A stretch of 14,026 bases of DNA from Anaerolineae bacterium (GCA_020848855.1 JADLHH010000238.1:1-14026); one strand, 5' to 3'; shown: positions 6,557 through 13,911, counted from the first letter of the stretch. Made by a program: numbers and translations. The notes: a model not told the origin generated them from the letters alone.

Positions 6557-7582
6557 TCAGTGAAGCTGAATACGAGGATCAAGCCACACGTAAAGCATGT
6601 CGGAAAGCAGCACGCCCAGCACGTACAGGGTTCCACCGACGACCACAAACCCCATCACCAGCGGGTAATCGCGCTGGAAAGCCGCGTTGACCGAGAGCCG
6701 CCCCAAGCCAGGCCAACTAAACACCTGCTCGATGATCACCGCGCCGCCGAGCAGGCTGCCGAGCGCCGGACCCAGCAGCGCCGCGACCGGGATGAGTGCA
6801 TTGCGCGCGATGTGCCGCCACCAGATCATGCGGTTACTGATGCCTTTGGCGTGCGCGGTGCGGACGAAATCCTGCTGGAGCACTTCGAGCACGCTGGCGC
6901 GCACGAACCGTGAGATTCCGGCGATTGTGCCCACCGACAGCACGAAGACCGGCATGATCATGTACGGGATGGTGTCCAGGAAGCCGCCGCTGTCGGTTCT
7001 CGTGACGTCGCGCATACCGGTCATTGGCAGCAGCCCCAAACGCACGCTGAGCACGATGATCAAAATCAGCGCCAGCCAGAAGCTGGGCAGAGCGATGCCC
7101 AACACCGAAATCACGCGCGCGAACTGGTCGAACCAGCGGCGGTGATTGAGCGCGGCGAACAAGCCGAGCGGTATGCCGACGGCATAGCCGACGAACAGCG
7201 CCGAAACGGTAAGCTGGAGCGTCGCCGGGATGCGCTCTGCGATCAGTTCCAGCACCGGGCGCTTGTACTGGATCGACTGTCCGAGGTCGCCGCGCAACAT
7301 GCCGAGACGCGCGCCGTTGACGTCGCCAGTTCCGTCGCCATCGACATCGATTGTGGTGAAGTCGTTGCCGATCAGCCAGTACAGGTACTGGACGAGCGCG
7401 GGCTGGTCCAGCCCAAGCTGCCGCTTCAGTTGCGCAGTCGATTCCGGCGACGAATTCGGGTTGAACGTGACCATCGTTACCGGGTCGCCCGGTGCGGAGA
7501 TCACCAGCAGAAACGAGATGATCGTTATGCCGAATAGGGTTGGCAGTGCCTGGAGCAGCCTGCGAAAGAGATATCTACTCAT
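6557..7582 (-). CDS. ABC transporter permease, DppB/OppB type, with a calcium-loop-like insertion
   Basis: A 341-residue inner-membrane permease that pairs with the downstream DppC-type protein. It opens with the family N-terminus RYLFRRLLQALPTLFGIT and membrane helix 1 (about 9-30), then a large outside loop (about 31-115). That loop contains APGDP, QLGLDQP and LRGDLGQSI. The EAA loop is near DFVRTAHAKGISNRMI (238-252), followed by RNALIPV; the C-terminus LDPRIQLH is also typical. Unusual is an insertion in the first outside loop, D79-V-D81-G-D83-G-T-G-D87-V-N89, which matches the spacing of DxDxDGxxD calcium loops. The ATG at 7582-7580 lies about 26 bases after the predicted transcription start. 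No strong ribosome site is visible. Confidence 0.92.
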   Translation of the reverse strand: MSRYLFRRLLQALPTLFGITIISFLLVISAPGDPVTMVTFNPNSSPESTAQLKRQLGLDQPALVQYLYWLIGNDFTTIDVDGDGTGDVNGARLGMLRGDLGQSIQYKRPVLELIAERIPATLQLTVSALFVGYAVGIPLGLFAALNHRRWFDQFARVISVLGIALPSFWLALILIIVLSVRLGLLPMTGMRDVTRTDSGGFLDTIPYMIMPVFVLSVGTIAGISRFVRASVLEVLQQDFVRTAHAKGISNRMIWWRHIARNALIPVAALLGPALGSLLGGAVIIEQVFSWPGLGRLSVNAAFQRDYPLVMGFVVVGGTLYVLGVLLSDMLYVWLDPRIQLH

Positions 7583-7614
7583 GTGGGGTTCGCTCAGCCG
7601 AGATACATGGTCGT

Positions 7615-7643
7615 ATCATAACGAACGGATTCCGGTACTGCAA
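7615..7643 (-). promoter_or_regulatory. Promoter of the permease-hydrolase operon
   Basis: On the minus strand, TTGCAG (plus 7638-7643), 17 bp, then TATGAT (plus 7615-7620). It sits in the 90-bp gap between the regulator stop and the DppB-type start, so the permease operon need not depend on read-through from the regulator gene. The -35 lies inside the shared box at 7638-7654. Confidence 0.6.
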
Positions 7644-7654
7644 CAATCTGTGCA
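7638..7654 (-). promoter_or_regulatory. Shared operator candidate, copy 1 (permease promoter)
   Basis: CTGCAACAATCTGTGCA on the plus strand is 15/17 identical to the box at 8666-8682. It reads as an imperfect inverted repeat, TGCAACA then TGTGCA, and overlaps the -35 of the permease promoter at its left end. I infer binding by the RpiR-family regulator. Confidence 0.55.
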
Positions 7655-7672
7655 TATCCAATTTCGAATTCG

Positions 7673-8608
7673 TCAATCCGTTGTCTTCTCGTCATGGTCT
7701 AGGGACGATTCCTCAAACACTTCCAGTTGGCGGTAAACCCGTTCGAGCTTCTCCAGTCGTTCCGGTACGCGCTCGCGGTAGCGTAGGAACAGCGCCGTGA
7801 ACAGGGCGTTGAGCAGCACGTAAGGCGCGGCGGCGTTGCTGTACATCCATACGCGGAACGAGATCACGAACACCTTGTCGGCGCGTGTCGCTGCCGGCGA
7901 CAACGGGCTGTCGGTCAGCGCGATCACTTTAGCGCCTACCGAGCGGGCGTAATCCATCGCGTTGATCGAGTCGCGCGCGTAGCGGCTGTAGGTGACCGCG
8001 AACAGCACATCGTCGCTGGTCAAATCCTCGAATTGATCCGCCAGCCCATTCGGGCTTTGATACGAGATGATGTAGCAGTTGTCGCGGATCAAACGCAGCG
8101 GGATGAACAGGTGCAGCGCCAGCGGCGTCGAAGCGCGCAAGCCGATTAGGTAGATGCGCCGCGCCTTCACCATCATGTCGACGACTGCCTCGAAGTTCTC
8201 GCTGCCGATCTCATGGTGCAGGTTTTCGATCCGCTCGATTTCCGTGTGGATGACGTACTGCAGCACAGAACCCTGAGTCAGACGCTCGCCCGGCTCCTGC
8301 ATTTCCTCGATCAACTGGCGCGAGCCGTACTGAAAACGCTCGAACGTGTTCAGCCGCGACAGCAGGTGCTGCTGGAGCGCCGCCTGCATATCTGGAAAGC
8401 CTTCATAGCCAAGCGCCTGCGCTGTGCGCACCACCGTCGAGCGGTTGACCTGCACCAGACTGGCAATGCGCGCCGCCGAAAGGTACACAACGTCGATCCC
8501 GTGCATCAGCAGGAACTCCGTCACGCGCTGCTGGCTCTTGCTCATCGAATCGAAAGCCACCCGCATCCGCGTTTCAATGTCATAGCCGTGAAAATCATCC
8601 CCGCGCAT
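7673..8608 (-). CDS. RpiR-family transcriptional regulator (HTH plus SIS domain)
   Basis: A 311-residue regulator with the RpiR layout. The N-terminal helix-turn-helix domain (about 15-85) includes SKSQQRVTEFLL, LSAARIASLVQVNRSTVVR and LGYEGFPDMQ. The C-terminal SIS domain (about 140-275) contains RIYLIGLRASTPLA and VLFAVTYSRYARDS. SIS domains of this family usually bind phosphosugars such as N-acetylmuramate-6-phosphate. Here the usual GxGxS and SGxT ligand motifs are replaced by GLRAS and SRYA, so the effector may differ. I chose ATG 8608-8606: it has CGGAG nine to ten bases upstream, and the protein then begins just before the HTH domain. The frame is open to 8809 but would add 67 residues without family likeness across the divergent promoters. 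It lies between two arms of a peptide-use locus and probably controls both. Confidence 0.9.
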   Translation of the reverse strand: MRGDDFHGYDIETRMRVAFDSMSKSQQRVTEFLLMHGIDVVYLSAARIASLVQVNRSTVVRTAQALGYEGFPDMQAALQQHLLSRLNTFERFQYGSRQLIEEMQEPGERLTQGSVLQYVIHTEIERIENLHHEIGSENFEAVVDMMVKARRIYLIGLRASTPLALHLFIPLRLIRDNCYIISYQSPNGLADQFEDLTSDDVLFAVTYSRYARDSINAMDYARSVGAKVIALTDSPLSPAATRADKVFVISFRVWMYSNAAAPYVLLNALFTALFLRYRERVPERLEKLERVYRQLEVFEESSLDHDEKTTD

Positions 8609-8641
8609 GTGTCTTATTCTCCGTTGCGTGCATCCGCTTTC

Positions 8642-8671
8642 ATTATGCCGAAATGCTAAAATTATCTGCAA
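8642..8671 (-). promoter_or_regulatory. Promoter of the RpiR-family regulator
   Basis: On the minus strand, TTGCAG (plus 8666-8671), 18 bp, then CATAAT (plus 8642-8647). Initiation near 8635 gives a leader of about 27 bases. The -35 lies in the shared box, which suggests autoregulation. Confidence 0.5.
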
Positions 8672-8682
8672 CAAAGTGTGCA
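8666..8682 (-). promoter_or_regulatory. Shared operator candidate, copy 2 (divergent promoter region)
   Basis: CTGCAACAAAGTGTGCA matches copy 1 (7638-7654) at 15 of 17 positions; only the two middle bases differ. As in copy 1, its left end is the -35 of a minus-strand promoter, here that of the regulator. It also lies 9-25 bp upstream of the -35 of the plus-strand promoter at 8691, so one bound dimer could affect both directions. Confidence 0.55.
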
Positions 8683-8694
8683 AAATATCTTTGC
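8680..8694. promoter_or_regulatory. Inverted repeat overlapping the plus-strand -35
   Basis: GCAAA-ATATC-TTTGC is a perfect 5-bp inverted repeat. It overlaps the right end of shared box copy 2 and the first four bases of the -35 TTGCGA. It may be a second half of a composite operator. It is short and has no counterpart at the permease promoter, so support is weak. Confidence 0.3.
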
Positions 8695-8719
8695 GATCTG
8701 AGCATTGCGTTGTTATACT
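8691..8719 (+). promoter_or_regulatory. Strong promoter of the hydrolase-peptidase operon
   Basis: TTGCGA (8691-8696), exactly 17 bp, then TATACT (8714-8719) preceded by the extended TGT (8711-8713). This is one of the best promoter matches in the window. Initiation near 8726 gives a leader of about 97 bases to the ATG at 8823. The leader holds an AT-poor hairpin (GTGGT 8788-8792 with ACCAC 8805-8809) and the 10-bp palindrome CACCTAGGTG (8807-8816) over the ribosome site. Confidence 0.7.
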
Positions 8720-8822
8720 GTGCCGCGAATTTAATGTGCTGAATGTTGCATCGCCAGAAACACGACCTTGCCCCCTCATATGTGAACGTGGTACGCGCGT
8801 CGTCACCACCTAGGTGCTGCCC

Positions 8823-10454
8823 ATGTTAAACATTTCTCAGCTTGAGCAGTTTGTTGAGCAAGCGATGGTGACGGCGAAAGTGCCCGGCGCGGCGCTCGCC
8901 ATTGTTCACGAGCGCAAGCTTATCTATGCGCGCGGCTTCGGCGTGACCAGCATCGAGCCGGGTGGCTCTGCCGTGATGCCGGGGACGATCTTCCGCATCG
9001 GCTCGTCGTCCAAGCCGCTGACCACGACGGCGATTATGCGGCTGGTCGAAGCCGGGCAGCTTGAACTTGACACGCCCATCGACGAAATTCTCCCCGACCT
9101 CGAATTCAGTGTGCCGGGCGTCATCCGCGAAGTAACGTTGCGTAAGCTGCTGTCGCATACGGCTGCGCTGCCAACGGCTGCCGAACACTACGGCTCGCGC
9201 GAGGTCGCCGGGCTGCGCGCCGGCGTCTACGGCGATATCGCCGGCTATCCGCTGATCGCGCCGGTCGGCAAAATCTGGTCGTACAGCAACCCCGGCATCA
9301 ACCTTGCCGGTTATCTGGCGGAATTTGCCAGCGGCAAGCCTTATGCCCAACTGATGCAGGAACTGGTCTTCAGCCCGCTGAAGATGACTCGCACCACGTT
9401 CGATCCAACGGTTGCCATGACGTACCCGCTCGCGCAGTCGCACCACAGCGACGCCGATGGCAATCTGGTGGTCGACCATCACTACGCCGACAATGCCATG
9501 CACTATCCGTCCGGCTTCGTCATGTCAACCGTGCTCGATCTCGCCAATTTCGCCATCATGAACCTGAGCGGCGGCAGCTTCGAGGGACAACAGCTTCTCA
9601 AGCCGGAGTCGGTGACCGAAATGCATACGCCGCACGTCTGGTTCAAGTCGCTCAGCGACGATGGCTACGGCTTGACGTTCTCGTCGTTCAACTACAAGGG
9701 AATTCGGCAGGTGGGGCATGGTGGGCGCATCAGCAGCTTTGCCAGCCACTTCGAGCTTGTGCCGGAAACCGGCAGCGCTGTGATCATTCTGGCGAACAAC
9801 TCCGAAGCGTGGGGTCCGCACGAAGGCGCGATCACCCGTCTGATCCTCGACCAGCTTCTCGACCTGCCCGCCGAAGAAGCGCCGCTGCACATCATCGAGC
9901 CGGATCGCTCGACGTGGGAGCGGCTGATTGGCAGCTACGCGGGCGTGATCTCCGGCGCGGCGGAAGTCGTCCGCGAAGGCGATGCATTGAAGTTGGTGTG
10001 GCAGGGGCAGCCGCTGACGATGCAGGCGGTCGAACCCGACCTGTATGTCGCGCTTCCGCCAGCAGAAGCACCCGGCGGCGCGCCGCTGCCGGTCAGCTTC
10101 ACCTTTGCCGCCGACGCTTCGCCTGCCGAATATGCGCATATCGTCATTGAGCATGGCTATTCGCTGGCGCTCAAGCGCCTGGATATTGATCCGAAGTTCC
10201 AGCCGGAAACAGCGACTTTTGTGCAGTACGCCGGCTTTTACGACGCAGGCTTCGCCAGCCTGACCGTGCGCGTCGAAGACGGCGTGCTGGTCGTCTCGTC
10301 GCCGCTGTTCCAGAATGCCGACCTGCCCGCGAAGCCTGTCAGTCTGCACCGGTTCCTGCTGCCGGTCGGCTTGCTCACGTTTGAGCCGCCGGACGCGGTC
10401 TTGCTGGGGGCTTCGCTGCGGTTCAAGCGGCAGGCAGCCCCGGAACCCACCTGA
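8823..10454 (+). CDS. Second cytoplasmic serine hydrolase, beta-lactamase/D-aminopeptidase superfamily
   Basis: A 543-residue relative of the hydrolase at 4111-5580, sharing the KVPG and GSSSK blocks but clearly diverged. Active-site motifs: GSSSK (Ser61, Lys64), YSN (Tyr154-Asn156) and GHGG (His299-Gly301). The catalytic domain ends near residue 345. The rest (about 355-543) holds two beta-rich stretches that each begin with a G-x-Y pattern (GSYAGV near 370, GFYDAG near 471), perhaps a duplicated accessory domain. There is no signal peptide or membrane helix, so it is probably cytoplasmic. The ATG at 8823 is preferred over the GTG at 8814 because AGGTG (8812-8816) is spaced six bases before it and the protein then starts like its relatives. 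It is first in an operon with the S9 and M14 peptidases. The substrate is unknown; peptides or amides with D-residues, or esters, are likely. Confidence 0.9.
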   Translation: MLNISQLEQFVEQAMVTAKVPGAALAIVHERKLIYARGFGVTSIEPGGSAVMPGTIFRIGSSSKPLTTTAIMRLVEAGQLELDTPIDEILPDLEFSVPGVIREVTLRKLLSHTAALPTAAEHYGSREVAGLRAGVYGDIAGYPLIAPVGKIWSYSNPGINLAGYLAEFASGKPYAQLMQELVFSPLKMTRTTFDPTVAMTYPLAQSHHSDADGNLVVDHHYADNAMHYPSGFVMSTVLDLANFAIMNLSGGSFEGQQLLKPESVTEMHTPHVWFKSLSDDGYGLTFSSFNYKGIRQVGHGGRISSFASHFELVPETGSAVIILANNSEAWGPHEGAITRLILDQLLDLPAEEAPLHIIEPDRSTWERLIGSYAGVISGAAEVVREGDALKLVWQGQPLTMQAVEPDLYVALPPAEAPGGAPLPVSFTFAADASPAEYAHIVIEHGYSLALKRLDIDPKFQPETATFVQYAGFYDAGFASLTVRVEDGVLVVSSPLFQNADLPAKPVSLHRFLLPVGLLTFEPPDAVLLGASLRFKRQAAPEPT

Positions 10455-10534
10455 GATACCCGACGCCGCAGTCCCGCTCGTCTGGTGATTGCCGGTTGGC
10501 ATGGGATTAACTTTTGCACCGAAGTGAGGGAGTC

Positions 10535-12553
10535 ATGTCTGAGGAAAAGCGTACTGTTGAAGCCGCCGATCTGTTTCGGCTTCAGTTCACTACCGGCGGG
10601 CAGCTTTCGCCGGATGGCAGCTATGCTGCCTACACCGTAACCCACGTCGATGCCGAGAAGGAAACCGAATACAGCGCAATCTGGTTGATGAATCTCGACA
10701 GCGGCGACACGCGCCAGTTCACCAGCGGCACGGCGCGCGACGCCGACCCGCAGTGGTCGCCGGACGGGAAACACATCGCGTTCCTGTCCACGCGGGGCGA
10801 GAAACCGCAAATTTACGTCATCCCCGTAGACGGCGGCGAAGCCCGCGCGGTCACGAAGCTCAAGCAGGGCACGGGTGGCGGCATCGCCTGGTCGCCGGAT
10901 GGCAAGCAGATCGCTTTCACCGCGCCGACCGTCGAAGAGCCGCGTGACATGGCGAAACCCTACCGCGTCACCCGGCATGTGTATCGCTTCAACGATATGG
11001 AATATCTGGATGACGTCGTGCAGTCGCTTTACGTGGTCGATGTCGAGAGCGGCGAGGCGCGCCGCCTGACCGACGACCGGCTGCTGAACACTACGCCGCA
11101 GTGGTCGCCCGATGGAACCGAAATCCTGCTGATTTCAAGCATGTACCCGGACACGCACAAAACGTTCTACGGGCGGCTGCGCGTGATCAACGTCGAGAGC
11201 GGCGAAATCCGCACGCTGACCGACGAGTGGGGGCAGGTCACGGCGGCGGGCTGGCTGCCGGATGGCAAGCGCATCGCTTTCGACGGCGTTCCACACGGCA
11301 AGATTATCGGCTCCAAGACCGACATCTGGGTGATGGACAGCGCCGGCGGCGTGCCGGAATGCCGCTCTGCCGGGCTGGAAGTCGGCGTGGGCGGCGGGTT
11401 GCAAGCCGACATGCCAGTCATGGGTTACAGCCAGAAGCTGCTGATCACCAGCGACGGCAAATACGCCGTCCTCGGCGTACAGGCGGGCGGCGACGTGAAC
11501 GTTTATCAGGTGGCGCTGGAAGGCGAAGAGTCATGGGCGCCGCTGCTGACCGGCGAGCGAACCGTCATGCCGCAGAGCCTGCGCGCCGGTAAGCTGCTGT
11601 ACCTCGTCAGCGAAATCAACCACCCAATCGATTTGTACGTCGCCAATGCCGATGGCAGTGGCGAACGGCAGCTTACGCATCTCAACGATGACTGGCTGGC
11701 TGGCGTCAAGCTGCCCAGCGTCGAGCATCTGCTGTTTTCCGGCAGCGACGGCGCGCAGGTCGAAGGCTGGATCGCGCTGCCGGCGTCCGATGAATCGGCA
11801 GGTGAAGCCCCATTCCCGACAGTACTCTACATTCACGGCGGTCCGCACAGCGCGTTCGGGAACACTTTCCATTTTGACACACAGATGCTCTGCGGCGCGG
11901 GCTACGCCGTGCTGCTGGTCAATCACCGCGCCTCGACTGGCTACGGCGACGAATTCTCGACGGCGATCAAGGGCGACTGGGGCAACCTGGATTACACAGA
12001 CCTGATGGCTGGGGTCGATTACGCCATCGCCCAGGGCTACACCGACGGTGATAAGCTCGGCGTGTGCGGGCTGTCTGGCGGCGGCAACCTGTCGTGCTGG
12101 ATCGTCGGGAAGACCGATCGCTTCAAGGCTGCCGTGCCGGAAAACCCGGTCACCAACTGGGTCAGCATGTACGGCGTCAGCGACATCAGCGCGTGGTTCG
12201 CGGTCGAGGAACTCGGCGGCGCGCCCCACGAAATCCCGGACGTGTACGCCAGATGCTCACCGATCACCTTCGCGCACAACTGCAAGACGCCGACGCTCAT
12301 GCTGCAGGGCGAGCATGACTGGCGCTGCCCGCCGGAACAGTCCGAGCAGTTCTACACGACGCTGAAGGCGAACGGCTGCATTGTCGAGATGGTTCGCTTC
12401 CCGACCGCCTCGCACGCCGCGTCGATCTTCGGCGCGCCGGCGGTGCGTACCGCGCAGAACGACGCGCTGCTCGGCTGGATGAACCAGTATGTGCTGGGTA
12501 AGACCGATCAGACTCGGGTGCAGATTGTCGAACAGGCGGTGGAGCAGGCGTAA
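10535..12553 (+). CDS. S9-family serine peptidase (prolyl oligopeptidase/acylaminoacyl-peptidase type)
   Basis: A 672-residue peptidase with the S9 two-domain plan. A beta-propeller of PD40/WD40-like blades fills about residues 10-400; the signatures QWSPDGKHIAF, AWSPDGKQIAF, QWSPDGTEILL and GWLPDGKRIAF recur. An alpha/beta-hydrolase domain fills about 405-660. It has the oxyanion segment HGGPH (434-438), the nucleophile elbow GLSGGG with Ser514, Asp595 in GEHDWRCPPEQ and His627 in TASHAAS. The propeller normally restricts entry to short peptides, so it should cleave oligopeptides. No signal peptide is seen, so it is cytoplasmic. The ATG at 10535 has GAGGGAG just upstream, whereas the in-frame TTG at 10514 has no such site. 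It lies 80 bp after the second hydrolase, with no convincing promoter or terminator in the gap, and overlaps the next gene by one base (TAATG). Confidence 0.93.
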   Translation: MSEEKRTVEAADLFRLQFTTGGQLSPDGSYAAYTVTHVDAEKETEYSAIWLMNLDSGDTRQFTSGTARDADPQWSPDGKHIAFLSTRGEKPQIYVIPVDGGEARAVTKLKQGTGGGIAWSPDGKQIAFTAPTVEEPRDMAKPYRVTRHVYRFNDMEYLDDVVQSLYVVDVESGEARRLTDDRLLNTTPQWSPDGTEILLISSMYPDTHKTFYGRLRVINVESGEIRTLTDEWGQVTAAGWLPDGKRIAFDGVPHGKIIGSKTDIWVMDSAGGVPECRSAGLEVGVGGGLQADMPVMGYSQKLLITSDGKYAVLGVQAGGDVNVYQVALEGEESWAPLLTGERTVMPQSLRAGKLLYLVSEINHPIDLYVANADGSGERQLTHLNDDWLAGVKLPSVEHLLFSGSDGAQVEGWIALPASDESAGEAPFPTVLYIHGGPHSAFGNTFHFDTQMLCGAGYAVLLVNHRASTGYGDEFSTAIKGDWGNLDYTDLMAGVDYAIAQGYTDGDKLGVCGLSGGGNLSCWIVGKTDRFKAAVPENPVTNWVSMYGVSDISAWFAVEELGGAPHEIPDVYARCSPITFAHNCKTPTLMLQGEHDWRCPPEQSEQFYTTLKANGCIVEMVRFPTASHAASIFGAPAVRTAQNDALLGWMNQYVLGKTDQTRVQIVEQAVEQA

Positions 12554-13911
12554 TGGATTTACGGCAGATCGCCAACGACATCCCCGAATACGACCGTTTT
12601 CTGACAATCGACGAACTGAACGCGTCGAGTCATCGGTTGGTCACGGATTATCCCGATCTGGCGTCGATCCGCGTTGTGGGGCAGACGCGGCGCGGAGACC
12701 CGGTCGAGCTGCTGACGATCAAGGGGGGCGAAAAGCAGGCATTCGTTTTCGGCGGTCCGCACCCGAACGAGCCGATTGGCACGATGACCATCGAATACCT
12801 GTCGCGGCGGCTGTGCGAAGATTCGGCGCTGCGCGACGAACTCGGCTATACCTGGCACTTCATCAAGTCGATTGACTCGGACGGGATGAGGCTCAACGAA
12901 GGCTGGTTCGCCGGTCCGTTCACGCCCACTAACTACGCGCGGCATTTCTTTCGTCCCGCGCCGTTCGACCAGATCGAGTGGACGTTCCCATTCGACTATA
13001 AAGACCTGCACTTTCACGCACCGCTGCCCGAAACCGAAGCGCTGATGCGCGTGATCGACGAGACCAAGCCGACGCTGCTGTATTCGCTGCACAACGCGGG
13101 CTTCGGCGGCGTGTACTACTACGTCTCGGACGAGTGCAAGCCGCTCTACGATGTCTTTCACGAGATTCCGTCGTGGTACAACCTCGCGCTTGACTTTGGT
13201 GAGCCGGAAGTGCCCTACGCGCCCCAATTTGCCCCTGCCATCTTCGGGGTGATCTCCATGCGCGCTGCCTACGACTATCTGGAGCAGAACGGCGTCGCCA
13301 ACCCTGCCGAAACGATCCAGTCGGGCACATCGAGCGCGGAATACGCCGCGCAACATGGTTCGTTCTACCTCGTGGTCGAACTGCCGTACTACGACGATCC
13401 TCGCGTCAACGATCAATCGCCGACCGACACGTTGCGGCGCGATGCTATTCTGGCGGGGCTGGATTCGTCCGACGAGTTGGACGACTGGATCACGGCTCGG
13501 CTGGATGCTGTCCGCCCGGAATTTCAGGTCGAGTCGCCGTTTCACCGCGCAGTGACGGCGTTTATCGGTTCGGGCAAAGCGCATCGTGAGGCGGAACGTC
13601 AGTGGGCGCAGACCGCCGAAGAAACCAACCGCCCCGCCAGCCAGGCGGAAGTTTTCAGCAATCTGCTGGGGTCGCGCTTCTACCGGTTGCTGATTCTGGG
13701 GATGTTCGTCCGCATGATGACGGCGGAGATCGACGCAGGCAACGATTCGGCTGCCATCCGCGCGGCGCGTGACGAAGCGAAATCGCGTCTTGAAGAACAG
13801 GGTGCTGATCTGGAGAGCCAACTGAACTACCGGGCGCTGCCAATTCGTAGTCTGGTCGGCGTGCAGGTGTGCGCGGGGCTGGCAACGGCGGCGTATCTGC
13901 GGGATCGCTAG
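12553..13911 (+). CDS. M14-family zinc carboxypeptidase-like protein
   Basis: A 452-residue metallopeptidase of the M14 carboxypeptidase fold, which removes C-terminal residues or, in some bacterial branches, cuts cell-wall stem peptides. The zinc site is complete: His70 and Glu73 in GGPHPNE, and His180 in YSLHNAG. The general base is Glu276 in LVVELPYY. SDGMRLNEGW (109-118) resembles the DGxR...N substrate-carboxylate region. Residues beyond about 300 form an extra 150-residue, mostly helical part that I do not recognise. It has no signal peptide, although many M14 enzymes are secreted. Its ATG shares the A of the S9 stop codon (TAATG), so the two are translationally coupled. Together they suggest stepwise breakdown of imported peptides. 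M14 membership is firm; specificity is not. Confidence 0.88.
   Translation: MDLRQIANDIPEYDRFLTIDELNASSHRLVTDYPDLASIRVVGQTRRGDPVELLTIKGGEKQAFVFGGPHPNEPIGTMTIEYLSRRLCEDSALRDELGYTWHFIKSIDSDGMRLNEGWFAGPFTPTNYARHFFRPAPFDQIEWTFPFDYKDLHFHAPLPETEALMRVIDETKPTLLYSLHNAGFGGVYYYVSDECKPLYDVFHEIPSWYNLALDFGEPEVPYAPQFAPAIFGVISMRAAYDYLEQNGVANPAETIQSGTSSAEYAAQHGSFYLVVELPYYDDPRVNDQSPTDTLRRDAILAGLDSSDELDDWITARLDAVRPEFQVESPFHRAVTAFIGSGKAHREAERQWAQTAEETNRPASQAEVFSNLLGSRFYRLLILGMFVRMMTAEIDAGNDSAAIRAARDEAKSRLEEQGADLESQLNYRALPIRSLVGVQVCAGLATAAYLRDR

Noticed and set aside
5891..6913. A 340-codon plus-strand open frame across the two permease genes
   Set aside because: It spans the junction of two clear permease genes on the other strand. 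Its translation is low-complexity His/Gln/Arg with no membrane or domain pattern.
8609..8809. An upstream extension of the RpiR-type regulator by 67 residues
   Set aside because: The extension would cross both divergent promoters, lacks family likeness, and ATG 8608 has a ribosome site.
4111..10454. True antibiotic-resistance beta-lactamases
   Set aside because: Both hydrolases have the superfamily SxxK/YxN/HGG motifs but no signal peptide, extra C-terminal domains and peptide-use neighbours. Resistance cannot be claimed from the fold.
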